Shown: positions 25,024-33,381, counted from the stretch's first letter. The stretch is DNA of 35,051 bases from Microbacterium sp. 13-71-7 (GCF_002257455.1 NZ_NCKN01000008.1:1-35051), one strand, 5' to 3'. The notes: a model not told the origin generated them from the sequence alone. Numbers and translations are program-made.

Positions 25024-26996
25024 CAGGCCGCCTGCTCCCTCAGTCCCTCGACCACGATCGCAGCCAGCTCGCGCGCGGCCTGACGGGTCTCCGGCTGCAG
25101 GGCGGCGAACGTGATGGCGCTGCCCGCCGCGATCCGGGCGTCGTACGGGATCCGCAGAACATGCGCGACGCGCGTGCGGAAGTGCGCCTCCAGCTCACCC
25201 AGGCGCACCATGGGCGAGCCGGGAGTCGACTGGTTGAGCACCACGACCGCTTCGCGCACCTTGTCGGCGTACCCGTTGGTCTCCAGCCACGTGAGCGTCT
25301 CGGACGCGAGCCGCGCCTCGTCGACGCTGAGGCCCGCGACGATCACGATCGTGTCCGCTCGGTCCAGGGTCGCACCCATCACCGAGTGCACGATGCCGGT
25401 GCCCGTATCGGTGAGCACGAGCGAGTAGTAGTGCGCGGCGACCGAGGCGACCTGGTCGTAGTCCTCGTCGCTGAACGCCTCGGAGACCCTCGGATCCGCA
25501 TCCGAGGCCAGTACGTCGAGACGGGTAGCATCGCGCGAGACGACGGCGGAGATGTCGTGATACCCGGTGACCTGGTCGTGGATCCGCACCAGATCGCGCA
25601 CCGTCTTGCTGTTGGTGCGCGCGATGCGGTCCGCGAGGGTTCCGCGGTCGGGGTTCGCGTCGACCGCGATGACCCTGTCCTCGCGCGAGTCGGCGAGCGC
25701 CATCCCGAGCAGCGCCGTCACCGTCGTCTTGCCGACGCCGCCCTTGCGGCTCAGCACGGGGACGAAGCGGGCCGTTCCCGGGAGCGGTGCGGCGATGCGC
25801 GCGCTCAGCGCCTTGCGCTCCTGCGCGCGCTTGCCGTCGCCGAGGTTGATGCGCCGCCCGGAGACGGTGTAGAGCAGATGACTCCAGAGCCCCTCGGGCT
25901 CGGGGCCGACGAGCCGGCTCGCGTCCAGCAGCCGGTCCGCGGTGAGCAGGTCGGCGCTCTCCCGCTCCCGGTCGCCGAGCTGGTCCAGCCGGCGCGACGC
26001 GAGGTCGGGCTCGGGCGTGCGGGAGTGATCGGCGGTCATGCTCTCCTCCTCGGCCGCGGCGGAGGTCGCGGTGGTCGTCTGGAGCCCTCGCACCCGCGCG
26101 GGCTCCGCCACGTCGACGGCGCGGAGCACGATCGACGCGGCGACGGATGGGACGGGCGGCGCGGAACGCTCGGGCTCTCGCACGGCCGACATGGGGCGGG
26201 ACGAGGCGACGGCGTCGACGGGCGCGAGGGAGGGCGCCGCATCGTCGAACCCGGGAGAGGGCTCATCGGCCGCGGCGGCAGCGAGCGGCTCTCCTGCGGC
26301 CTCCGCGGGATCGTCCGCGTCCTCGCCGTCCTCGGACGGAGCAGAGTCCTGCGCCTCGTCGAGGTCTTCTGGCGCGGCGTCGACGATCGGATCCTCCACC
26401 GGGTCCTGGGCGTCCTCGGACGTGTCGTCGGACGGGGCCGGAACGACCTCGTCGGCCGGCTCCTCGTCCACCGGATCCTCGTCCGCGGGCGCCTCGTCAG
26501 CCGGAGCCTCGGGCACCTCGTCGTCAGGCACCTCGTCATCGGCAGCCTCGGGCGCCTCGTCATCGGGCGCGTCCTCATCGACGGGTGCGTCATCGGACGC
26601 GAGCGGCTCATCGGAAGCCGCCGCGCTCTCCTGCGCCGGGTCGCCGGCGCCGTCGTCGACGAGCTCGGCCACCACGACGTCCTCGGCGGCCGCCGCCGGG
26701 ATCTCGATCACGATGTCCGAGAATCCCTCCCCCAGATGGATGCGTCCGATGCCGTCGTCCTCGCGGACGAGAGCGGCGGGGTCGGCGTCGAGGACGAGGT
26801 CGGCGAAGGCCTCCCCGTCGGTGACGTCGTCGTCGACGAGATCGTCGTCGTCCGCGACGGGCAGAGCGACCGGCACCTGTGCGGTGGCGTCGCCGAGCAG
26901 CCCGATGCCGACGGTGCCGATGGCACCGGTGCTGTCGAGGATTCCGAGGGCTTCCTCGGGATCCTCGCTCTGTGTATTCCTGCGTTCTGTGCTCAT
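25023..26996 (-). CDS. MinD/ParA-family ATPase with long acidic N-terminal tail (EspI-like)
   Basis: The 657-residue product has two parts. Residues about 47-320 are low-complexity and strongly acidic (Asp, Glu, Pro, Ala runs). From about 330 there is a basic/charged linker ([16 protein letters not shown]) and a P-loop ATPase: [23 protein letters not shown] with the deviant Walker A lysine Lys418 and Lys423, [40 protein letters not shown] and VVVLNQS. This C-terminal style matches the ATPases often called EspI/MinD-like, linked in some Actinobacteria to type VII secretion or to cell pole functions; no other type VII gene is visible here. The ATG at 26994-26996 has GGGAGAAG six bases upstream. 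A second in-frame ATG at 26037-26039 (Met320) has an even better ribosome site. Substrate and partner are unknown. Confidence 0.85.
   Translation of the reverse strand: MSTERRNTQSEDPEEALGILDSTGAIGTVGIGLLGDATAQVPVALPVADDDDLVDDDVTDGEAFADLVLDADPAALVREDDGIGRIHLGEGFSDIVIEIPAAAAEDVVVAELVDDGAGDPAQESAAASDEPLASDDAPVDEDAPDDEAPEAADDEVPDDEVPEAPADEAPADEDPVDEEPADEVVPAPSDDTSEDAQDPVEDPIVDAAPEDLDEAQDSAPSEDGEDADDPAEAAGEPLAAAAADEPSPGFDDAAPSLAPVDAVASSRPMSAVREPERSAPPVPSVAASIVLRAVDVAEPARVRGLQTTTATSAAAEEESMTADHSRTPEPDLASRRLDQLGDRERESADLLTADRLLDASRLVGPEPEGLWSHLLYTVSGRRINLGDGKRAQERKALSARIAAPLPGTARFVPVLSRKGGVGKTTVTALLGMALADSREDRVIAVDANPDRGTLADRIARTNSKTVRDLVRIHDQVTGYHDISAVVSRDATRLDVLASDADPRVSEAFSDEDYDQVASVAAHYYSLVLTDTGTGIVHSVMGATLDRADTIVIVAGLSVDEARLASETLTWLETNGYADKVREAVVVLNQSTPGSPMVRLGELEAHFRTRVAHVLRIPYDARIAAGSAITFAALQPETRQAARELAAIVVEGLREQAA
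26043..26051 (-). promoter_or_regulatory. Strong internal ribosome binding site inside the acidic ParA gene
   Basis: On the minus strand GAGGAGGAG precedes ATG 26037-26039 (Met320) by a few bases, in frame with the ParA gene. Starting here would give a 338-residue ATPase without the acidic tail. The bases also encode Glu-Glu-Glu, so chance within an acidic run is possible. Confidence 0.45.
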
Positions 26997-27010
26997 GATG
27001 CTTCTCCCCC

Positions 27011-27039
27011 GTGATACGCCCTGTCGGCGCGCATCACAA
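27011..27039 (-). promoter_or_regulatory. Candidate promoter of the acidic ParA gene
   Basis: On the minus strand TTGTGA (27034-27039) and TATCAC (27011-27016) are 17 bases apart, each matching four of six consensus bases. Predicted start is a few bases before the GGGAGAAG ribosome site. Confidence 0.35.
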
Positions 27040-27060
27040 CGCACAAGGTTAGTGCACATC

Positions 27061-27121
27061 GCCGCGTCCCGACGCGGCGTGCCGGGGCGGAGGGGGCCCT
27101 GCGCAGGCCTCCCTCCGCCCC
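27061..27121 (-). terminator. Two consecutive hairpins after pyc
   Basis: GGGGCGGAGGG (27084-27094) pairs exactly with CCCTCCGCCCC (27111-27121), with an inner CCTGCGCAGG palindrome. Next comes GCCGCGTC/GACGCGGC (27061-27078). The first begins 12 bases past the pyc stop codon. They separate pyc from the acidic ParA gene that follows in the same direction. Confidence 0.7.
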
Positions 27122-27133
27122 TCTCCGCTGTGC

Positions 27134-30100
27134 TCAGTCCGTGTGGGACGGGCGGATCACGACCAGGAGATCGCCGGCGTCGACCTGCTGCGTGGCGCCG
27201 ATCGCCACGCGCTCCACGACGCCGTCGACGGGTGCGGTGATCGCCGCCTCCATCTTCATCGCCTCGATCGAAGCGATCGGCTCGCCGGCGCGCACGGCGT
27301 CGCCGGCCCCGGCCTTCATGGTCACCACGCCGGAGAACGGCGCCGCCACCTGCCCCGGCTTCGACGTGTCGGCCTTCTCCACCTCGCGCACGTCGACCTT
27401 GAGGGAGCGGTCCCGCACGAACACGGGACGGAGCTGGCCGTTCAGCGTGGTCATGACGGTGCGGATGCCCTTCTCGTCCGCCTCGCCGATCGCCTCGAGC
27501 CCGACGTAGAGCTGCACGCCAGGATCGATCTCCGCGACGTGCTCCTCGCCCGGCACGAGGCCGTAGAGGTAGTCCGGCGTGCCGAGGGCGGACAGATCGC
27601 CGAACGCGGCGCGGTTGCGCTCGAACTCGGCGGCGGGACCGGGGAACAGCAGGCGGTTCAGCGTCTGCCGGCGTTCCAGGCTCTCGCCGTCCAGCGCGCG
27701 CTGTTCGTCCGCGGAGATCGGCTGCACGTCGATCGACACCTGGCGCCCCGCCAGCACCTTCGTGCGGAACGGCTCCGGCCATCCGCCGGGCAGGTCGCCC
27801 AGCTCGCCGGCCATGAAGCCGACCACCGAATCGGGGATGTCGTAGTTCTGCGGGTTCTGCTCGAAGTCCGCAGGATCCGCGCCCGCGGCCACGAGCGCGA
27901 GCGCCAGATCGCCGACGACCTTCGAGGACGGCGTCACCTTGGGGATCCTGCCGAGGATCCGGTCCGCCGCCGCGTACATGTCCTCGATGCGCTCGAACTC
28001 GTCCGCGAGGCCCAGCGCGATCGCCTGCTGCCGCAGGTTCGACAGCTGACCGCCCGGGATCTCGTGGTGGTACACGCGCCCGGTGGGCGCGGGCAGCCCC
28101 GACTCGAAGGGACGGTAGAGCTGACGTACGCCCTCCCAGTACGGCTCGAGGTCGCCGATCGCCTGCAGATCCAGCCCGGTGTCGCGCTCGGTGTGCGCGA
28201 GAGCCGCCACGAGGGCGGACAGGGAGGGCTGACTCGTCGTGCCGGACATCGGCGCGGCGGCGGCGTCCACGGCGTCGGCGCCCGCCGCGCTGGCGGCCAG
28301 CAGCGTCGCGAGCTGCCCGCCCGCGGTGTCGTGCGTGTGCACCTGCACCGGCAGGTCGAACCGCTCGCGCAGGGCCGACACGAGGCGCGCGGCGGCCGCG
28401 GGGCGCAGGAGCCCGGCCATGTCCTTGATCGCGAGGATGTGCGCGCCGCTGTCCACGATCTGCTCCGCGAGCCGCAGGTAGTAGTCCAGCGTGTAGAGCT
28501 GCTCCGCGGGGTCGAGCAGGTCGCCCGTGTAGCAGAGCGCCACCTCGGCGACCGCGGTGCCGGTCTCCAGCACCGCGTCGATCGCGGGACGCATCTGGGA
28601 CACGTCGTTGAGCGCGTCGAAGATGCGGAAGATGTCCACCCCGGTCGACGCCGCCTCACGCACGAACGCGTTCGTCACCTCGACCGGTCGCGGCGTGTAG
28701 CCGACCGTGTTCCGCCCCCGCAGCAGCATCTGCAGCGGGATGTTGGGCAGCACGGCGCGCAGCGCCTCCAGCCGCTCCCACGGGTCCTCGGCGAGGAAGC
28801 GCAGCGCGACGTCGTAGGTCGCGCCGCCCCACGCCTCGATCGAGAGCAGCTGCGGCGTCATGCGCGCCGCGTGCGGGCCCACGCGCACCAGGTCCCTGGT
28901 GCGCACGCGCGTGGCCAGCAGCGACTGATGCGCGTCGCGGTACGTGGTCTCGGTCACGGCCAGCGCGGTCTGCTCGCGCAGCGCGCGGGCGAAGCCTGCG
29001 GGCCCGAGGCGGAGCAGCCGCTCGCGGGCTCCGGCGGGCGGCTCGGCGCTCAGGTCGATCTTCGGGAGCTTGCTGCCCGGCGAGGGCGACAGCGGCTTCT
29101 CGCCGTACGGCTTGTTCACCGTGACGTCGCCGAGCCAGTTCAGCAGCCGCGTGGCCCGGTCCCTCGAGGGGTTGCTGGTGAGCAGCTCCGGCCGCTCCTC
29201 GATGAACAGGGTCGACACGTCGCCGGAGACGAAGGCAGGGTCGTCCAGGACGGCGCGCAGGAACGGGATGTTCGTGGCGACGCCGCGGATCCTGAATTCG
29301 GCGAGAGCGCGCTTGGCGCGCGCCACAGCCGCGGGGAAGTCGCGTCCGCGGCACGTGAGCTTCGCGAGCATCGAGTCGAAGTGCGGGCTGATCTGCGAGC
29401 CGGCCGCGGTGGTGCCGCCGTCGAGGCGGATGCCGGCGCCGCCGGGCGAGCGGTAGGTCGTGATGCGCCCGGTGTCGGGACGGAAGCCCTGCGCCGGATC
29501 CTCGGTCGTGATGCGGCACTGCAGCGCGGCGCCGCGGAGCTGGATGCTGTCCTGCTCCAGGCCGAGGTCGGCGAGCGTCTCGCCCGCCGCGATCCGGATC
29601 TGCGACTGCACGAGGTCGACGTCGGTGACCTCCTCGGTCACGGTGTGCTCGACCTGGATGCGCGGGTTCATCTCGATGAAGACGACCTCGCCGGCGCGCT
29701 CGCCGGCCGTCTCCAGGAGGAACTCGACCGTGCCGGCGTTCTCGTAGCCGATGGACTTCGCGAAGGCGACGGCGTAGCCGTGCAGGGCCTTCCTGATCGT
29801 GTCGTCGAGGTTCGGCGCCGGGGCGATCTCGATCACCTTCTGGTGACGGCGCTGCACCGAGCAGTCGCGCTCGAACAGGTGCACGGTGTGACCCGTGCCG
29901 TCCGCGAGCACCTGCACCTCGATGTGCCTCGGCCGCTGCACGGCCTGCTCGAGGAAGACGCGTGCGTCGCCGAACGCGCTCCCCGCCTCGCGCATGGCCT
30001 CGGCCAGCGCGGGCGCCAGCTCGCCGATCGTCTCCACCCGGCGCATGCCGCGTCCGCCGCCGCCGGCGACGGCCTTGACGAAGATCGGGAACCCGATCCC

Positions 30101-30547
30101 CTCGGCCTGTGCGACCAGCTCGTCCACGTCGTCCGAGGCGTCGGTGGAGCGCAGCACCGGCACGCCCGCGGCGACCGCGTGCTGCTTCGCCGTGACCTTG
30201 TTGCCTGCCATCTCCAGCACGTGCGCCGGCGGCCCGATGAAGGCGATGCCGTTCTCGGCCGCGCGCGCCGCCAGCTCCGGGTTCTCGGAGAGGAAGCCGT
30301 AGCCGGGGTAGATCGCGTCCGCGCCGCACTCCCGTGCCACGCGGATGATCTCCTCCACGTCGAGATAGGCCCGCACCGGATGCCCGACCTCGCCGATCTG
30401 ATACGACTCGTCGGCCTTCTGGCGGTGGATGGATCCGCGATCCTCCCAGGGGAAGACCGCGACGGTCTTCGCCCCTACCTCGAACGCGGCTCTGAAGGCC
30501 CGGATCGCGATCTCTCCACGATTGGCCACAAGGATCTTCTGGAACAT
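27134..30547 (-). CDS. pyc: Pyruvate carboxylase
   Basis: A biotin-dependent anaplerotic enzyme that turns pyruvate, bicarbonate and ATP into oxaloacetate. The 1137-residue single polypeptide has the full order: biotin carboxylase domain (about 1-450: ILVANRGEIAIRAFRAA, KAVAGGGGRGMRR at 158-170, EMNPRIQVEHTVTEEV), carboxyltransferase domain (about 530-830: RDAHQSLLATRVRTRDL, CYTGDLLDP, AIKDMAGLLRP, VHTHDTAGG), the allosteric/PC tetramerisation region, and the biotinyl domain with EAMKMEA, where Lys1098 carries biotin. Length is normal for the single-chain alpha4 enzyme. ATG 30545-30547 has GAGGTG five bases upstream. A -10 TAGGCT at 30604-30609 on the minus strand gives a roughly 50-base leader. 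It shares a 83-bp divergent promoter region with a ParA gene. Confidence 0.98.
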   Translation of the reverse strand: MFQKILVANRGEIAIRAFRAAFEVGAKTVAVFPWEDRGSIHRQKADESYQIGEVGHPVRAYLDVEEIIRVARECGADAIYPGYGFLSENPELAARAAENGIAFIGPPAHVLEMAGNKVTAKQHAVAAGVPVLRSTDASDDVDELVAQAEGIGFPIFVKAVAGGGGRGMRRVETIGELAPALAEAMREAGSAFGDARVFLEQAVQRPRHIEVQVLADGTGHTVHLFERDCSVQRRHQKVIEIAPAPNLDDTIRKALHGYAVAFAKSIGYENAGTVEFLLETAGERAGEVVFIEMNPRIQVEHTVTEEVTDVDLVQSQIRIAAGETLADLGLEQDSIQLRGAALQCRITTEDPAQGFRPDTGRITTYRSPGGAGIRLDGGTTAAGSQISPHFDSMLAKLTCRGRDFPAAVARAKRALAEFRIRGVATNIPFLRAVLDDPAFVSGDVSTLFIEERPELLTSNPSRDRATRLLNWLGDVTVNKPYGEKPLSPSPGSKLPKIDLSAEPPAGARERLLRLGPAGFARALREQTALAVTETTYRDAHQSLLATRVRTRDLVRVGPHAARMTPQLLSIEAWGGATYDVALRFLAEDPWERLEALRAVLPNIPLQMLLRGRNTVGYTPRPVEVTNAFVREAASTGVDIFRIFDALNDVSQMRPAIDAVLETGTAVAEVALCYTGDLLDPAEQLYTLDYYLRLAEQIVDSGAHILAIKDMAGLLRPAAAARLVSALRERFDLPVQVHTHDTAGGQLATLLAASAAGADAVDAAAAPMSGTTSQPSLSALVAALAHTERDTGLDLQAIGDLEPYWEGVRQLYRPFESGLPAPTGRVYHHEIPGGQLSNLRQQAIALGLADEFERIEDMYAAADRILGRIPKVTPSSKVVGDLALALVAAGADPADFEQNPQNYDIPDSVVGFMAGELGDLPGGWPEPFRTKVLAGRQVSIDVQPISADEQRALDGESLERRQTLNRLLFPGPAAEFERNRAAFGDLSALGTPDYLYGLVPGEEHVAEIDPGVQLYVGLEAIGEADEKGIRTVMTTLNGQLRPVFVRDRSLKVDVREVEKADTSKPGQVAAPFSGVVTMKAGAGDAVRAGEPIASIEAMKMEAAITAPVDGVVERVAIGATQQVDAGDLLVVIRPSHTD

Positions 30548-30597
30548 GGCACCTCGAACACTGGTTGCGCAGCGACGCGCATCGGGGGGCTGAGTGT

Positions 30598-30615
30598 TTC
30601 CTCAGCCTAGAGGAA
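30598..30615. promoter_or_regulatory. Perfect inverted repeat centred on the pyc -10 element
   Basis: TTCCTC (30598-30603) and GAGGAA (30610-30615) are exact complements flanking AGCCTA (30604-30609), which read on the minus strand is TAGGCT, the predicted pyc -10. A protein bound here would block pyc and lie against the parA promoter three bases further on. The -10 assignment itself is by pattern only. Confidence 0.5.
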
Positions 30616-30617
30616 GG

Positions 30618-30623
30618 TAACGT
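30618..30623 (+). promoter_or_regulatory. -10 element, possibly leaderless start of parA
   Basis: TAACGT lies seven bases before GTG 30631. Alternatively AGGAAGG (30611-30617) acts as ribosome binding site for GTG 30622. The two readings are mutually exclusive. Confidence 0.4.
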
Positions 30624-30630
30624 GGTCTCC

Positions 30631-31440
30631 GTGCACGTACTCAGCGTCAGTTCCCTCAAGGGCGGTGTCGGCAAGACCACCGTGACCCTCGGCCTCGCCT
30701 CGGCGGCGTTCGCCCGCGGCGTCCGGACCCTCGTGGTCGACCTCGACCCGCAGTCCGACGTCTCCACCGGCATGGACATCCAGGTCGCCGGGCGCCTCAA
30801 CGTCGCCGATGTCCTGGCGAACCCGAAGGAGAAGGTGGTCCGACAGGCGATCACGTCCTCGGGCTGGGCGAAGGTGCACCCCGGAACGATCGACGTGCTC
30901 ATCGGCAGCCCGTCCGCGATCAACTTCGACGGCCCGCACCCGAGCGTGCGCGACGTGTGGAAGCTCGAGGAGGCACTGGCCGCCGTCGAGGCCGACTACG
31001 ACCTCGTGCTGATCGACTGCGCCCCGTCGCTGAACGCGCTCACCCGCACCGCCTGGGCCGCGAGCGACCGCGTCATGGTCGTGACCGAACCAGGACTGTT
31101 CTCCGTGGCCGCCGCCGACCGCGCCCTGCGCGCGATCGAGGAGATCCGCCGCGGCCTCTCCCCCCGTCTGCAGCCGCTCGGCATCGTGGTCAACCGCGTG
31201 CGTCCGCAGTCCATCGAGCACCAGTTCCGCATCAAGGAGCTGCGCGACATGTTCGGGCCGCTCGTGCTCTCGCCGCAGCTGCCGGAGCGCACCTCCCTGC
31301 AGCAGGCCCAGGGCGCGGCCAAGCCGCTGCACATCTGGCCCGGCGACTCCGCGCAGGAGCTCGCCGCCGACTTCGACACGCTGCTGGACCGGGTGATCCG
31401 CACCGGGCGCATCGCGCTGCCCGACGACACCCGCGTCTGA
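30631..31440 (+). CDS. ParA/Soj-family ATPase
   Basis: A ParA-type ATPase, a dimerising, nucleoid-associated P-loop protein used to position DNA or protein cargo. The 269-residue product has the deviant Walker [15 protein letters not shown] (Lys10 signature, Lys15), VVDLDPQSDVSTGMD, LVLIDCAPSLNALTRTAW and VNRVRPQSIEHQFRIKEL. No ParB gene or parS-like site is next to it, so it is not obviously the chromosomal parA. I prefer GTG 30631 because HVLSVSSLKGG is a natural N-terminus and a TAACGT -10 sits seven bases before it; GTG 30622 with AGGAAGG upstream would add three residues. It is divergent from pyc and convergent with the ResR-type gene. Confidence 0.9.
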   Translation: MHVLSVSSLKGGVGKTTVTLGLASAAFARGVRTLVVDLDPQSDVSTGMDIQVAGRLNVADVLANPKEKVVRQAITSSGWAKVHPGTIDVLIGSPSAINFDGPHPSVRDVWKLEEALAAVEADYDLVLIDCAPSLNALTRTAWAASDRVMVVTEPGLFSVAAADRALRAIEEIRRGLSPRLQPLGIVVNRVRPQSIEHQFRIKELRDMFGPLVLSPQLPERTSLQQAQGAAKPLHIWPGDSAQELAADFDTLLDRVIRTGRIALPDDTRV

Positions 31441-31476
31441 GCGGACTCCGCGGCTCGCAGGAGCGCTGAGACGACG

Positions 31477-31503
31477 AGAGCCGGTCCCCGAGGGGCCGGC
31501 TCT
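31477..31503. terminator. Bidirectional terminator between parA and the ResR-type gene
   Basis: AGAGCCGG plus CCCC pairs with GGGG plus CCGGCTCT with one bulged T. Plus-strand TTT follows the stem. It lies in the 84-bp gap between the convergent genes. Confidence 0.8.
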
Positions 31504-31524
31504 TTCCGTTGTCGCGCCGCGCGG

Positions 31525-32070
31525 TCAGGCTGTGCGGCGGGAGCGGCGTGCGGCGAGGTCGTCCATCGGCTCCGGCGCGAGGGCGTCGAACTCGACGAGC
31601 GTGGCCTCGACCTCGTGGAACACCTTGCCCACGGCGATGCCGAAGACGCCCTGGCCGCGGCTGAGCAGATCGATCACCTCGTCGTTCGAGGTGCACAGGT
31701 AGACCGAGGCGCCGTCGCTCATGAGCGTGGTGCCGGCGAGGTCGCGGATGCCCGCGGCCCGGAGCTGATCGACGGCGGTGCGGATCTGCTGCAGCGAGAT
31801 GCCCGTGTTCAGCAGCTCCTTGACGAGCTTGAGCACGAGGATGTCGCGGAAGCCGTAGAGGCGCTGGGATCCGGATCCGCTCGCCCCGCGGACGGTCGGG
31901 ACGACCAGTTCGGTCCGCGCCCAGTAGTCCAGCTGGCGGTAGGTGATGCCGGCCGCGCGGGCCGCCACCGCTCCGCGGTAGCCGACCTCGTCGTCCATCG
32001 CGGGAAGCCCGTCGGTGAAGAGGAGATCGTCTCCGAACGACGGTGCATCGCCCCGTTCCTCGGCGCTCAT
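31525..32070 (-). CDS. MerR-family regulator, Rv1830/ResR-like
   Basis: The 181-residue product has an acidic N-terminus (1-28), a MerR-type winged helix (about 30-100: GYRGAVAARAAGITYRQLDYWARTELVVPTVRGASGSGSQRLYGFRDILVLKLVKELLNTGISLQQIRTAV) and a C-terminal domain ending in a basic tail. It lacks the Cys pair of metal-responsive MerR. The style matches M. tuberculosis Rv1830 (ResR/McdR), a regulator tied to growth and division timing. ATG 32068-32070 is preceded by GAGGAGG with a five-base gap. A TAGCGT -10 at 32133-32138 gives a roughly 56-base leader with a dyad. In mycobacteria a bifunctional nuclease gene lies between this gene and the FtsR-type gene; here it is absent. Confidence 0.87.
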   Translation of the reverse strand: MSAEERGDAPSFGDDLLFTDGLPAMDDEVGYRGAVAARAAGITYRQLDYWARTELVVPTVRGASGSGSQRLYGFRDILVLKLVKELLNTGISLQQIRTAVDQLRAAGIRDLAGTTLMSDGASVYLCTSNDEVIDLLSRGQGVFGIAVGKVFHEVEATLVEFDALAPEPMDDLAARRSRRTA

Positions 32071-32102
32071 CGCATCCTCCTCATCCTGAAGGAACAGCAT
32101 CC

Positions 32103-32119
32103 TTCAACCACTACCTGAA
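32103..32119 (-). promoter_or_regulatory. Dyad in the ResR-type leader
   Basis: TTCA at 32103-32106 and TGAA at 32116-32119 flank a nine-base centre that is itself partly symmetric. It lies just after the predicted transcription start, near 32126, so binding would hinder transcription. MerR proteins bind such dyads, so autoregulation is possible but unproven. Confidence 0.35.
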
Positions 32120-32132
32120 AGTCGATGACTCC

Positions 32133-32138
32133 ACGCTA
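32133..32138 (-). promoter_or_regulatory. -10 element of the ResR-type gene
   Basis: TAGCGT on the minus strand, 62 bases before the ATG. It fits the TANNNT form but no -35 is evident. Confidence 0.4.
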
Positions 32139-32202
32139 GAACAGCGCGGCATCCCCGACAACGACATCCGCCCCGAGTCGGGGGTGTGTCGCAATCAGTT
32201 CG

Positions 32203-32880
32203 TTACGACAGCAGTCGGCCGATGCCGTCCTTGACCAGGAGCGAGCGCACCTCGTCGAGGCGGGCGGCGAGTTCGGGCGCCATCTCGCTGGCCCGCGCGC
32301 GCGACGGGGTGTCGGTGCGGCGCAGCAGCGCGGACAGCGCCGACTGCACCAGCGCGATGTCGCGCTCGGCGCTCTGCCGCAGCGGCCGCAGGTGGCGCGG
32401 TCCGATCCCGTGGCCGTCCAGCGCCGCCAGGGCGCGCAGCAGCGACACCGCGGACTCGGGGTAGGTCTCGGCCGCCGGCAGCATGCCGCTCGACACCGCA
32501 TCGCCGAGCAGCGCGTGCGTCGCACCGGCCGCGTGGACGAGCTCGTCGCGACGGTACCGGCGCGGCCCCTGCACGATCGACGCGGGCAGCTCCGGCGCTC
32601 CGCCGGATTCGTCGAGCGCGTCGAGGTGCTCGCGGATGACCTTGAGCGGCAGGTACTGGTCGCGCTGCAGCGTGAGGGCGATGCGGATCCGCTCCAGATC
32701 GGCGGCGGAGAACTTGCGGTACCCGGAGGCGGTGCGCACCGGGTTCACGATGCCCTTCTCCTCCAGGAAGCGGAGCTTGGAGGCTCGCACGTCGGGGAAC
32801 TCCGGCGTGAGGCGCGCGAGCACCTGGCCGATGCTCAGCAGCCCGGATGGGGCGGAACGCTCGGCGGCCGATGCCGCCAT
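32203..32880 (-). CDS. ftsR: MerR-family regulator, Rv1828/FtsR-like
   Basis: FtsR (Rv1828 in M. tuberculosis) is a MerR-type regulator known in Corynebacterium to activate ftsZ transcription. The 225-residue product has the winged helix at about 15-85 (LLSIGQVLARLTPEFPDVRASKLRFLEEKGIVNPVRTASGYRKFSAADLERIRIALTLQRDQYLPLKVIREHLDAL), then a linker (PASIVQGPRRYRRDEL) and a C-terminal all-helical part that is less conserved. The signature TPEFPDVRASKLRFLEEKG is strongly family-specific. ATG 32878-32880 shares one base with the FHA gene stop codon (TGATG), so the two are coupled. That it acts on ftsZ here is inferred from the family. Confidence 0.88.
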   Translation of the reverse strand: MAASAAERSAPSGLLSIGQVLARLTPEFPDVRASKLRFLEEKGIVNPVRTASGYRKFSAADLERIRIALTLQRDQYLPLKVIREHLDALDESGGAPELPASIVQGPRRYRRDELVHAAGATHALLGDAVSSGMLPAAETYPESAVSLLRALAALDGHGIGPRHLRPLRQSAERDIALVQSALSALLRRTDTPSRARASEMAPELAARLDEVRSLLVKDGIGRLLS

Positions 32881-33356
32881 CAGGCGTTCGCCTGCGCGAG
32901 ATCCACGGGCGATGCAAAGAAGTTCAGCCGGAACTTTCCGACGCGCACCTCGTAGCCGTTGCGCAGCTCGCTGCGGTCGACCCGCTCGCCGTTGACGTAG
33001 GTGCCGTTCAGCGAACGCTGGTCGACGACCTCGAAAGCCGTGCCGGTGCGGATGACTTCGGCGTGGCGACGGGAGACCGTCACGTCATCGAAGAAGATGT
33101 CCGCCTCGGGGTGGCGGCCGACCGTGGTCACCGCCGTGTCGAGCAGGTACCGCGCGCCGGCGAGAGCGCCGGAGCGGACCAGCAGCAGCGCCGAACCGGA
33201 GGGCAGCGCGGCGATCGCCGCCTGCTCGACCTCCGTCAGCTCCGCGCCGAACGGGACGAACGACAGGTCGGAGTCGTGGCCGAACGTCTGCGTGGTGTCG
33301 TGCATGGGCTCGCCGCCGCGGCGGACGGCGCCTTCGGGAACGTCGTTCTCAGTCAC
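32880..33356 (-). CDS. garA: FHA-domain metabolic regulator, GarA/OdhI-like
   Basis: GarA/OdhI proteins bind and inhibit 2-oxoglutarate dehydrogenase and regulate glutamate enzymes, and are switched off when phosphorylated. The 158-residue product has an N-terminal phospho-acceptor stretch HDTTQTFG with Thr21 and Thr22, the same positions as the PknG/PknB target threonines in M. tuberculosis GarA (ETTS), then a linker and one FHA domain (about 60-150) with GRHPEADIFFDDVTVSRRHAEV and SLNGTYVNGERVD. GTG 33354-33356 has GGGGGAG five bases upstream, and a TAGGCT -10 lies at 33382-33387. It is divergent from the lipoamide dehydrogenase gene, the E3 component of the complex it should control. Confidence 0.92.
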   Translation of the reverse strand: MTENDVPEGAVRRGGEPMHDTTQTFGHDSDLSFVPFGAELTEVEQAAIAALPSGSALLLVRSGALAGARYLLDTAVTTVGRHPEADIFFDDVTVSRRHAEVIRTGTAFEVVDQRSLNGTYVNGERVDRSELRNGYEVRVGKFRLNFFASPVDLAQANA

Positions 33357-33381
33357 TGTTCTCCCCCTCCTCTGGCGTTCC

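Noticed and set aside
26150-26850. Repetitive GC-rich stretch that looks like a tandem DNA repeat
   Set aside because: The repetition reflects the Asp/Glu/Pro/Ala-rich protein tail; unit length and spacing are irregular, so it is not a true DNA repeat array or CRISPR.
27143-30610. 1155-codon open frame on the plus strand, antisense to pyc
   Set aside because: It mirrors pyc codon for codon in a GC-rich genome, where antisense frames stay open by third-position bias. Its product is Arg/His/Glu-rich with no domain, while the opposite strand encodes an unmistakable pyruvate carboxylase.
25023-31440. Two ParA-type genes as the chromosome partition system
   Set aside because: No parB, no parS-like palindrome, and none of the gidB/rnpA genes that usually flank chromosomal parAB are present.
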